Shown in pieces: positions 1-5,997 of a DNA stretch of 9,436 nucleotides. The DNA comes from Candidatus Zipacnadia bacterium (GTDB taxonomy: Bacteria > Armatimonadota > Zipacnadia > Zipacnadales > UBA5352). The position numbers were made by a program, and so were the translations under genes. Position 1 is the first letter of the stretch. Every line of letters begins with the position of its first letter. The DNA lies in NCBI GenBank assembly GCA_029820915.1, contig JALGUI010000076.1, positions 1 to 9,436 of the forward strand, written 5' to 3'. Below the pieces are notes generated by a model that did not search any database, was not told the DNA's origin, and was given only the letters and a program-made list of their open reading frames with translations.

Positions 1-2
1 AC

Positions 3-533
3 GTCTACGGCCCGCAGAAGGGCGCGTCCCCCGAGGACGTCGAGCTGCTCGATCGCAACCTCCAGGTCTTCGCCGACGTGGTGCAGCGCGACCTCGGGCT
101 GGACGTGCGCGACATCGCCGGCGCGGGCGCCGCCGGTGGCCTCGGCGCCGGGCTGGTCGCCTTCTGCGGGGCGACGCTCCAGCCGGGCGTGGAGATCGTC
201 ATCGACGCCGCGAAGCTGCCCGAGAGGATGCGTGGCGCCGATCTGGTCATCACCGGTGAGGGCGCCATCGACAGCCAGACCGCCTTCGGCAAGACCCCCG
301 CGGGCGTCACCTCGGCCGCCAAGCGCGAGGGCGTGCCGGTCATCGCCATCGGCGGCGGCGTGGCGCTTGACGCGGTCAGTCTGCACGAGTGCGGCTTCGA
401 CGCGCTCGCCTGTATCCTCAACGCACCGATGAGCCTTGCGCAGGCCATGGCGCCGAACACGGCCCGCGCGATGATCGCCTTTACCGCCGAGCAGATGGTG
501 CGCTGCTTCCTGGCAGGACGCGGCGCGCAGTAA
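3..533 (+). CDS. Glycerate 2-kinase, C-terminal part (5' end outside window)
   Basis: About 176 residues are visible up to the TAA at 531-533. Glycerate kinases of the GlxK/GarK family phosphorylate D-glycerate with ATP to 2-phosphoglycerate in the cytoplasm, linking glycerate, glyoxylate or sugar-acid catabolism to lower glycolysis. The visible part opens with VYGPQKGAS, a hallmark of the family. It then has the glycine/alanine-rich IAGAGAAGGLGAGL, the conserved LVITGEGAIDSQTAFGKTP segment and the C-terminal VIAIGGGV strand. These occur in the order expected for the last half of a protein of roughly 370-380 residues, so the N-terminal half lies upstream. The next gene starts 27 nt downstream on the same strand, suggesting an operon. 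The family assignment is firm. The exact paralogue and the physiological source of glycerate are not. Confidence 0.93.
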   Translation, partial: VYGPQKGASPEDVELLDRNLQVFADVVQRDLGLDVRDIAGAGAAGGLGAGLVAFCGATLQPGVEIVIDAAKLPERMRGADLVITGEGAIDSQTAFGKTPAGVTSAAKREGVPVIAIGGGVALDAVSLHECGFDALACILNAPMSLAQAMAPNTARAMIAFTAEQMVRCFLAGRGAQ

Positions 534-560
534 CCAGAGACCAATCGGGAGATGACAGCC

Positions 561-1397
561 ATGCAGGTCGGGATCCTGACCGGGCCGTTCCGCAACGATC
601 CGATGGACGTTGTCGTGAGCTTCGCCGCTGAGGCGGGCTTCGACGCGCTTGAGATCGACGTCCGCCCCGGCTGCAAGCACCTCGATGTCGGGTTCGACGA
701 CGCCGCGGCGGCCGATGCCGTCGCGCAGGTCCGCGACGGTGGGCTGGCGATCAGTGCGCTGGCGTGCTACATGGACATCAGCGACGCGGATGAGCAGGCG
801 CGGGCGGCAAACCAGGCGGCGCTGGCGCGCACCGTCGAGATGGCCTCGGCCAACGACATCGACGTGGTGTGCTGCATGGCCGGCAGGCCGGCCGGCGAGC
901 TGTCGCGCGAGGAGACCATCGAGCAGATCGCCGGGCCCTTCTATCGCGAGTTCTGCGCGCTGGCGGCCGACAAGGGCGTCAAGCTCGCGATGGAGAACTG
1001 GTTCGCCACAAACATCATGCACCTGGACCAGTGGCAACTGATCTTCGAGACCGTGCCCGCCGAGAACTTCGGCCTGAACTTCGACCCGTCGCACCTGATG
1101 TGGCAGGGCATCGACTACCTGCACGCGGTCGAGGTGTTCGCGGAGCGCATCTTCCACGTCCACGCCAAGGACACCGAGGTCGTGGCGAACAGGCTCCGCT
1201 GGCTCGGCAATCAGGCCGAGCGCGGCTGGTGGCGTTACTGCATCCCCGGCTACGGCGAAATCGACTGGGGCGTGTTCATCGCACGACTGCGCGACAACGG
1301 CTACAACGGCGTGCTCAGCATCGAGCACGAGGACCGGGCGCTGGGTCGCGAGGAGGGCTTCGTGAAGGGCCTGAACTACCTCAGGGTCTTCGCGTAG
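561..1397 (+). CDS. Sugar phosphate isomerase/epimerase-like TIM-barrel protein
   Basis: A 278-residue protein of the xylose isomerase-like TIM-barrel superfamily (AP_endonuc_2 fold, COG1082 type), probably a metal-dependent sugar isomerase or epimerase. Expected metal or active-site residues are E145 in AMENW, D175 and H178 in NFDPSHL, H199/H201 in FHVHAKD and E255 in LSIEHED. The C-terminal pattern PGYGEIDWGVFIARL followed by NGYNGVLSIEHED is typical of sugar phosphate isomerase/epimerases. I chose the ATG at 561 because GGGAG (547-551) lies 9 nt before it. An in-frame ATG at 552 abuts that Shine-Dalgarno directly and would add MTA. It lies between glycerate kinase and a cyclophilin-like gene in an operon ending in xylulokinase, so a pentose or related keto-sugar is a reasonable substrate guess. 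The substrate cannot be read from the sequence. Confidence 0.9.
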   Translation: MQVGILTGPFRNDPMDVVVSFAAEAGFDALEIDVRPGCKHLDVGFDDAAAADAVAQVRDGGLAISALACYMDISDADEQARAANQAALARTVEMASANDIDVVCCMAGRPAGELSREETIEQIAGPFYREFCALAADKGVKLAMENWFATNIMHLDQWQLIFETVPAENFGLNFDPSHLMWQGIDYLHAVEVFAERIFHVHAKDTEVVANRLRWLGNQAERGWWRYCIPGYGEIDWGVFIARLRDNGYNGVLSIEHEDRALGREEGFVKGLNYLRVFA

Positions 1398-1467
1398 AGG
1401 GCTGATTGTGGCGGGCACCCCGAGCGCCCGCAACCCAGTGGGAGCACAAGCCGAGGAGGTGAGGGCA

Positions 1468-1839
1468 ATGCCCACAGCGATCAGGATCACCGCCGGAGAT
1501 GTGGTCATCGAGGCGGAGCTCAACGACACGAGCTGCGCGCAGATGATCTCGGAGGCGCTGCCTATCGAGGCGTCGGCCGGCACCTGGGGCGAGGAGATCT
1601 ACTTCAGCATCGACGTGGACTGCCCGGCGGAGGACCTGCAGGCGGTCGTGGAACTGGGCGACTTGGGCTACTGGCCACCCGGCTCGGCCTTCTGCATGTT
1701 CTTTGGCATGACGCCGATGAGCACCGCCGAGGAGATCCGGCCCGCCAGTCCGGTCGCGGTCATCGGGAAGATGACGGGCGACCTCGAGCCGGTCAAGAGC
1801 GTCCCCTCGGGTGCGAAGGTGGTCATCGAGCAGGCGTAG
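1468..1839 (+). CDS. Cyclophilin-like fold protein (DUF369/TM1367 type)
   Basis: A 123-residue small protein matching the Cyclophil_like (DUF369, Thermotoga TM1367) family. It has the N-terminal IRITAGDVVIEAELND strand pair, the EALPIEASAGTWGEEIYFSI segment and the strongly conserved GDLGYWPPGSAFCMFFG core, followed by SPVAVIGKM near the end. The TM1367 structure has a cyclophilin-like beta barrel, but no firm enzymatic role is established and peptidyl-prolyl isomerase activity should not be assumed. The ATG at 1468 is preceded by GAGGAGGTGAG with AGGAGG at 1454-1459 and an 8-nt spacer. An earlier in-frame GTG at 1408 has no such site. It sits 70 nt after the TIM-barrel gene and 43 nt before xylulokinase, so it is probably co-transcribed. 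Identity is firm at family level only. Confidence 0.88.
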   Translation: MPTAIRITAGDVVIEAELNDTSCAQMISEALPIEASAGTWGEEIYFSIDVDCPAEDLQAVVELGDLGYWPPGSAFCMFFGMTPMSTAEEIRPASPVAVIGKMTGDLEPVKSVPSGAKVVIEQA

Positions 1840-1882
1840 CCGACCGCGCGGGACAGGCTCGACGCAGGTCGGGAGGTGCTCC

Positions 1883-3424
1883 ATGAGCTACCTGCTGGGC
1901 ATCGACGTCGGCACGACGAGCACCAGGGCGCTGCTGATCGACGAGCAGGGGGCGGTCATCGGCAGCCACGCCAGCGAGTACCCGCTCTACACGCCGCGCC
2001 CCCACTGGGCGGAACAGGACCCGCGGGACTGGTGGGACGCCACCGTCGCGAGTGTCCGGGCCGCCCTGGGCGAGGCGGGCGTGAGCGGCGACGCCGTGAT
2101 CGGCGTGGGGCTGTCGGGCCAGATGCACGGCTCGGTCTTCCTGGACGAGGCCGACCAGGTGATACGCCCCGCCCTGCTGTGGTGCGACCAGCGCACGGCG
2201 AAGCAGTGCGCGAGCATCACCGAGGCCGTGGGGGCCGACGACGTGGTCAGCGAGACCCTCAACCCGGTGCTCACCGGCTTCACCGCCCCCAAGATCATCT
2301 GGCTGCGCGACGAGGAGCCCGACAACTACGCGCGGGTGCGCAGGATCCTGCTCCCCAAGGACTACGTGCGCCTGCGCCTGACCGGGGAGTACGCGACCGA
2401 GGTCTCCGACGCGTCCGGGACCTCGCTGCTCAACGTCCCCAAGCGGCGCTGGTCCGAGTTGATTCTCGACCGGCTCGAGCTGCCCATTGAGTGGCTGCCG
2501 CAGGTGTACGAGTCGCCGGAGGTCAGCGGAGCCATTGCCGCCGATGTCGCGGCGCTGACCGGTCTGGCGGAGGGCACTCCAGTGGTCGGCGGAGGTGGCG
2601 ACCAGGCCGCCGGCGCCATCGGCAACGGCATCGTGCGCAGCGGCGTCGTCTCCGTCACCACGGGCACGTCCGGTGTCGTCTTCGCGCACCTGGACGAGCC
2701 CGCGGTGGACGAGACGCTGCGCACGCACACCTTCTGCCACGCGGTCCCGGGCAAGTGGCACGTCATGGGCGTCATGCTCTCCGCCGGCGGCTCGCTGCAC
2801 TGGATGCGCGACACGTTGTGCGCGGATGAGATCGAGCTGGCCCGCAACATGGGCGTGGACGCCTACGAGCTGATGACGGCCCAGGCCGGGCGGGCGCCGG
2901 TGGGCAGTGAGGGCCTCGTCTTCCTGCCGTACCTCACCGGCGAGCGCACGCCCTATCCGAACCCGAACGCGCGGGGCGTGTTCTTCGGCCTGAGTCTGCG
3001 CCACGGCAAGCCGCACATGCTCCGAGCCGTCCTGGAGGGTGTCGCCTACGGCCTGCGCGACTCCTTCGAGATCATCGAGGCGATGGGCGTCGAGATCTCG
3101 GAGGTCAGGGCCTCCGGCGGCGGCGCGCGCAGTTCGCTGTGGCGTCAGATCCAGAGCGACGTCACCGGCCACCCGCACAGCATCATCAACGTGGACGAGG
3201 GGCCGGCCTACGGCGTGGCGCTCCTGGCCGCGGTAGGCGCGGGTATCTACGGCTCGGTCGAAGAGGCCTGTGACGCCACGATCAGAACGGTGGACACGCC
3301 GCAGGTCAGTCAGGCGAACCATCGGCTCTACACCGGCTATCACCGGCTCTACCAGCAGCTCTACCAGCAGCTCGAAGATAGCTTTGACGCTGCCGCCGGG
3401 CTCGTGGCGGCGGCCGATGACTAG
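1883..3424 (+). CDS. xylB: Xylulokinase
   Basis: A 513-residue FGGY-family sugar kinase of normal xylulokinase length. It phosphorylates D-xylulose with ATP to D-xylulose 5-phosphate, which enters the pentose phosphate pathway. The phosphate-1 motif IDVGTTSTRALL is at residues 7-18. LSGQMHG (78-83) is the xylulokinase substrate-loop signature, followed by LLWCDQRT (98-105). GGGGDQAAGAIGNG (236-249) contains the likely catalytic base D240. TTGTSGVVF (259-267) is the phosphate-2 motif. LPYLTGERTPYPNP (348-361) and ASGGGARSSLW (410-420) complete the C-terminal ATPase lobe and adenosine site. The ATG at 1883 follows GGGAGG at 1871-1876 by 6 nt. It is the last gene of the plus-strand carbohydrate operon, and I see no strong terminator after it. 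A related FGGY kinase acting on another ketose is possible, but QMHG favours xylulose. Confidence 0.94.
   Translation: MSYLLGIDVGTTSTRALLIDEQGAVIGSHASEYPLYTPRPHWAEQDPRDWWDATVASVRAALGEAGVSGDAVIGVGLSGQMHGSVFLDEADQVIRPALLWCDQRTAKQCASITEAVGADDVVSETLNPVLTGFTAPKIIWLRDEEPDNYARVRRILLPKDYVRLRLTGEYATEVSDASGTSLLNVPKRRWSELILDRLELPIEWLPQVYESPEVSGAIAADVAALTGLAEGTPVVGGGGDQAAGAIGNGIVRSGVVSVTTGTSGVVFAHLDEPAVDETLRTHTFCHAVPGKWHVMGVMLSAGGSLHWMRDTLCADEIELARNMGVDAYELMTAQAGRAPVGSEGLVFLPYLTGERTPYPNPNARGVFFGLSLRHGKPHMLRAVLEGVAYGLRDSFEIIEAMGVEISEVRASGGGARSSLWRQIQSDVTGHPHSIINVDEGPAYGVALLAAVGAGIYGSVEEACDATIRTVDTPQVSQANHRLYTGYHRLYQQLYQQLEDSFDAAAGLVAAADD
3350..3373 (+). repeat. Two perfect 12-nt tandem copies inside the xylB 3' end
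   Basis: TACCAGCAGCTC occurs twice back to back and encodes YQQLYQQL in the C-terminal helix of the xylulokinase. The repeat is in frame, so it does not break the gene. It is probably a small replication-slippage duplication in a helix that tolerates length change. Confidence 0.8.
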
Positions 3425-3515
3425 CTGAAGACGGGGACAAGGCACCGCACAGTCGCATCTGGGCATGAGGCCCGGAACGCGCCGCCACGGGGTTTGTGGG
3501 CTTTCCTGCGCGAGT

Positions 3516-3544
3516 TTGACACGGTACTGGGCCTCTGCTATAAT
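3516..3544 (+). promoter_or_regulatory. Consensus sigma-70 promoter of the response regulator gene
   Basis: TTGACA at 3516-3521 and TATAAT at 3539-3544 are separated by exactly 17 nt. The -10 is extended by TG one base upstream (TGCTATAAT). Both hexamers match the vegetative consensus perfectly, which is rare in GC-rich DNA. Transcription should begin near 3551, leaving a leader of about 95 nt before the ATG at 3646. The site lies about 90 nt after the xylB stop, so the regulator is probably a separate transcription unit. Confidence 0.85.
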
Positions 3545-3595
3545 CGGCGTACACCGGATGTCCCCGGGCCCGTTCTGCGGGTCCGATGCATCGTG

Positions 3596-3616
3596 GTGGG
3601 GTAGAAGCGACCCCAC
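3596..3616 (+). other. Hairpin in the response regulator 5' leader
   Basis: GTGGGGT (3596-3602) and ACCCCAC (3610-3616) form a 7-bp stem with a 7-nt loop. It starts about 45 nt after the predicted transcription start and ends 10 nt before the Shine-Dalgarno. There is no T-run after it, so it is not a terminator. It could stabilise the mRNA or modulate translation, which is inference only. Confidence 0.5.
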
Positions 3617-3645
3617 TGCGGAGCGCAAGGAGGGAGCGGCTCTAC

Positions 3646-4071
3646 ATGGCAAAGAAGATCCTCGTGGTTGACGACGAGCGGCACATCGTCCGGCTGGTCG
3701 AGGTGAACCTGGCTCGCGCCGGCTACGACGTCGCGACCGCCTACGACGGCATCGAGGCGCTCGAGAAGGTCAAGGGCGACACCCCCGACATGATCGTCCT
3801 TGACGTCATGATGCCCCGCATGGACGGCTTCGAGGTGCTCAAGCACCTGCAGGCGGATGCCGACACCCAGGACATTCCGGTGATCATGCTCACCGCGAAG
3901 GCGCAGGACGCCGACATCTTCCGCGGCTGGTCCTCCGGTGTCAGTTCGTACCTGACCAAGCCCTTCAACCCTCGCGAGTTGCTCACCTTCGTCGAGCGCA
4001 TCTTCCAGAGCCTCGAGGACGGGCCCGGGCCCGGGGACGACGACGATGGCGAGACCGTGTGGGAGGTCTAG
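3646..4071 (+). CDS. CheY-like single-domain response regulator
   Basis: A 141-residue protein made almost entirely of one receiver domain (residues about 4-122). It has the acidic pair D9-D10 in ILVVDDE, the phosphoacceptor D53 in IVLDVMMPRMDG, the switch threonine T83 in IMLTAK and the conserved K105 in YLTKPFNP. It is expected to be phosphorylated by a partner histidine kinase and to act through protein contacts, since no DNA-binding or enzymatic output domain follows. The end (about 125-141) is a PGPG-plus-acidic linker ending in ETVWEV, which could be a docking tail. The ATG at 3646 opens the standard MAKKILVVDDE start. AAGGAGG at 3627-3633 is the ribosome site, with a somewhat long 12-nt spacer. 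No kinase gene is in the window, so the pathway is unknown. Confidence 0.93.
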   Translation: MAKKILVVDDERHIVRLVEVNLARAGYDVATAYDGIEALEKVKGDTPDMIVLDVMMPRMDGFEVLKHLQADADTQDIPVIMLTAKAQDADIFRGWSSGVSSYLTKPFNPRELLTFVERIFQSLEDGPGPGDDDDGETVWEV

Positions 4072-4094
4072 GCCGTCAGACTGCAGCGAAAGTG

Positions 4095-4128
4095 AAGAGC
4101 CCGCGGCGTGCGCCGCGGGCTCTTTCGG
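4095..4128. terminator. Bidirectional intrinsic terminator between converging units
   Basis: The arms at 4095-4108 and 4111-4124 are perfect 14-base reverse complements (AAGAGCCCGCGGCG against CGCCGCGGGCTCTT). On the plus strand the stem runs into TTTCGGTTC. On the minus strand it runs into a short T-containing stretch (CTTCACTTTC). It lies 23 nt after the response regulator stop and about 32 nt beyond the stop of the NIL-ferredoxin gene on the other strand, so it can end both transcripts. Confidence 0.87.
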
Positions 4129-4156
4129 TTCTGGTCGCGCAGCGTCGAAACGCGGA

Positions 4157-4564
4157 TCAGAACGTGATCGACATCGCGCGCGGTGGGCACACCGGCACGC
4201 AGATGCCGCACGCCACGCACTCCTCGGCGTTGAAGCTCACCTCGCGGCTGTCCGTGTCCATCGCCAGCGCCGCGGTCGGGCACACGACGATGCACGCGCC
4301 GCAGTCGGTGCAGCGCTCATCGTCGCGGACCACATCCTGCTCGAGCGGCTGCACACGCACGCCCTGCTCGCGCATCCACGCGATGGCGCCCTCGATCTTC
4401 TCGGGCTCGCCCACCAGCCCGAGCACCATCAGGCCCTCCTGATCCGCGGTGATATCGGCCCGGAGGATGTTGAACCGCAGGTTGAAGCGCTCGATCGCCA
4501 TCGACGTCACCGGCTGGTCGAGCAGGCTCTTCGGGAAGTGAAGCACCACTCTGCTCTCAGCCAT
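4157..4564 (-). CDS. NIL domain / 2x[4Fe-4S] ferredoxin protein (homocysteine synthesis partner)
   Basis: A 135-residue protein with an N-terminal NIL domain (about 1-75, the small ligand-binding-like domain also found on methionine ABC ATPases). A dicluster ferredoxin domain follows. The first cluster motif is CTDCGACIVVCP (C85, C88, C91, C95) and the second is CVACGICVPVCP (C116, C119, C122, C126). In Methanosarcina a protein of this architecture (MA1822) works with the HcyBio/DUF39 protein (MA1821) in making homocysteine from aspartate semialdehyde and sulfide, presumably supplying electrons or handling sulfur. The gene starts 1 nt after the HcyBio stop at 4566, so the two are translationally coupled. 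The ATG at 4564 is preferred: AGGAG in the end of the upstream gene lies about 10 nt before it. A GTG at 4573 would overlap the upstream stop. Confidence 0.93.
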   Translation of the reverse strand: MAESRVVLHFPKSLLDQPVTSMAIERFNLRFNILRADITADQEGLMVLGLVGEPEKIEGAIAWMREQGVRVQPLEQDVVRDDERCTDCGACIVVCPTAALAMDTDSREVSFNAEECVACGICVPVCPPRAMSITF

Positions 4565-4565
4565 T

Positions 4566-5822
4566 CTACTCACACTCCTCCTCGCCGACCGGCCGGTAGT
4601 TGAGCGCCTTGAAGCCCTCGCCGCTGTCCGCCGAGGGCAGGGGCTGCACGGGCTCGGTGAGCAGGAACTCGCCGACCTGCACCCAGCCCTTGAGCGTCTG
4701 GGCGATCTCGCGGGCGCGCACGTAGCTCGACAACGGCGTCGTCGGCACCGTCTTGCCCTCGAGTTCGATGCTGCCGGTCTTGAGCGCGGCGTACGACACG
4801 TGCGCGAGCGGCTCCCCCTCGTTGTGGGCGTAGTTGCGGCTGTAGTCGATCACGGGCGCGGTGATGTCGGCGTCGCTCACGCCGGTGAACCGGGCCATCT
4901 CGGCATCCAGGACCGGGATGGCGGTCCCGAGACCGACCGCCAGCGACACGCCGTAGCCGTAGAAGCTCACGCCCACGATGTAGCGCGGGTCCATCTCCTT
5001 CAGGTCGCCCACGGTGCCAAGCGTCCCGGCGCCGCCGGTGGGCACGCCACGCTCGTTGCGCGGCGTCGTCGGGTCGTGCTGGGTGCCCTGCCAATAGACG
5101 TAACCCTGAGCGCCGCCGAGGAAGATCCGCGTGCCGATGCCGACCGTCCGGTAGTAGGGGTCGTTGAGCAGCGGGCTGAGCTGGCCCGCCGAGCAGTAGT
5201 TCGCGCTTCCCAGGTCGCGCTTGACCACGCCCATGTACGTGTAGATGTCACGGTCCGCGAACTGGTTGACGGCGACGTTGTAGTTCTGGTACGCATTGCG
5301 CGGGTTCAGCATGTAGGCCTCATTGAGGTCGCGGAGGTTGATCCAGGTATCCAGCTCACGCCGGGGGTAGCAGTCGGTGCCGTATGCATCGGCCCGGAGA
5401 TGGATGTCCTTTCCCGCGATGAGGTCCTCGATCACGTGGGCGCCGCCGTAGCTGAACTCGCCCGGGTGTTCCCGGTTCAGCGGGTCGCCCGCCGCCGGCT
5501 CGGTCGCGCCGATGTACAGGTCCACGGCGGCGAGCCCGGCACAGGCGGGCACGTCGTTGAGCCAGGCGTTGGTGATCTTCATGCGCGGCGTGCTGTGGCC
5601 GATGTTCAGGAACGCGCCCGATGAGCACATCGGCCCGAAGGTCCCGGTGGTGACCACATCCACCTTCTTCGCGGCCCTCTCGGGGCCGAGCTCGCCCACG
5701 ACACCGACCATCTCCTCGGCGGTGACGACCACGACCTCGCCGGTGCGGATCTTCTCATTTATCTCGTCATAGCTCTTGGGCAACGTGACCACTCTCTCTG
5801 ACGCCCCGGCCCTGGGAGACAC
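4566..5822 (-). CDS. HcyBio (DUF39) homocysteine biosynthesis protein
   Basis: Up to 418 residues, matching the HcyBio/DUF39 family. Recognisable segments are the N-terminal SYDEINEKIRTGEVVVVTAEEM, then TGTFGPMCSSGAFLNIGHS with C66, and a tyrosine/asparagine-rich centre containing YCSAGQLSPLLNDP with C210. The glycine-rich GVPTGGAGTLGTVGDLKEM follows, then GYGVSLAVGLGTAIPVL. The family inserts sulfide into aspartate semialdehyde to form homocysteine, bypassing O-acyl-homoserine. Work on the Methanosarcina homologue points to persulfides on conserved cysteines; C66 is a likely equivalent, but this needs alignment. The archaeal protein carries C-terminal CBS domains and this one does not. The start is uncertain: the GTG at 5822 has a poor ribosome site, and GTG 5792 or TTG 5783 also fit, since family homology begins near SYDEIN. 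It follows cysK and is coupled to the NIL-ferredoxin gene. Confidence 0.92.
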   Translation of the reverse strand: MSPRAGASERVVTLPKSYDEINEKIRTGEVVVVTAEEMVGVVGELGPERAAKKVDVVTTGTFGPMCSSGAFLNIGHSTPRMKITNAWLNDVPACAGLAAVDLYIGATEPAAGDPLNREHPGEFSYGGAHVIEDLIAGKDIHLRADAYGTDCYPRRELDTWINLRDLNEAYMLNPRNAYQNYNVAVNQFADRDIYTYMGVVKRDLGSANYCSAGQLSPLLNDPYYRTVGIGTRIFLGGAQGYVYWQGTQHDPTTPRNERGVPTGGAGTLGTVGDLKEMDPRYIVGVSFYGYGVSLAVGLGTAIPVLDAEMARFTGVSDADITAPVIDYSRNYAHNEGEPLAHVSYAALKTGSIELEGKTVPTTPLSSYVRAREIAQTLKGWVQVGEFLLTEPVQPLPSADSGEGFKALNYRPVGEEECE

Positions 5823-5958
5823 GGCGATTCACGGGCCGGGTGGGGATGTCAACGGGCACTGCGCGTGCGTCCGATCCTGAGACGCGTCCCGCGAGGGGAC
5901 GCCCGCGCATGGCCATACGAGTCCTCACCCTCTCCTGCGGACCTGATCGCCCGAACAT
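5767..5958 (-). CDS. Possible small leader ORF before HcyBio (63 codons, unrecognised)
   Basis: A 63-codon frame lies in the gap between cysK and HcyBio. Its ATG at 5958 has an excellent ribosome site: AAGGGAGG (5966-5973 on the complementary reading) with a 7-nt spacer. A second in-frame ATG at 5916, giving 49 codons, follows a purine-rich GGTGAGG stretch. The frame ends at 5767, inside the HcyBio coding start. The predicted peptide is strongly arginine-rich with no domain I recognise, and its third-position GC looks lower than in the neighbouring genes, so it may not be a conserved protein. A plausible role is translational coupling into HcyBio, whose own candidate starts lack a good ribosome site. 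The ribosome site is what the sequence shows; the function is inference. Confidence 0.3.
   Translation of the reverse strand: MFGRSGPQERVRTRMAMRGRPLAGRVSGSDARAVPVDIPTRPVNRRVSQGRGVRESGHVAQEL
5884..5902 (-). other. Hairpin in the cysK-HcyBio gap
   Basis: GCGTCCC (5884-5890) and GGGACGC (5896-5902) form a perfect 7-bp stem with a 5-nt loop, inside the 175-nt gap between the cysK stop and the longest HcyBio start. No T-run follows on the minus strand, so it is unlikely to be a terminator. It could be an mRNA processing or stabilising structure. I recognise no riboswitch motif in this gap. Confidence 0.45.
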
Positions 5959-5997
5959 CGCCTTGCCTCCCTTCTCAGTTCATGCGCCTGTCCGCGA

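Noticed and set aside
1405..1467. Terminator between the TIM-barrel gene and the cyclophilin-like gene
   Set aside because: There is a GCGGGC/GCCCGC inverted repeat, but its stem is short, its loop is 9 nt and no T-run follows. Operon continuity is more likely.
1823..3652. A 609-codon open frame on the minus strand antisense to xylulokinase and its flanks
   Set aside because: It mirrors the xylulokinase codon structure in GC-rich DNA, has no recognisable domain, and the plus-strand protein has all FGGY kinase motifs.
4800..5624. A 274-codon open frame on the plus strand opposite HcyBio
   Set aside because: The opposite strand encodes a clear HcyBio family protein; this frame shows no protein family features.
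5823..5997. Possible SAM-type riboswitch or separate promoter before HcyBio (TTGACA on the minus strand at 5847-5852)
   Set aside because: No riboswitch core motif was seen. With 16-18 nt spacing the sequence after the -35 gives only AATCGC-like hexamers, not a credible -10.
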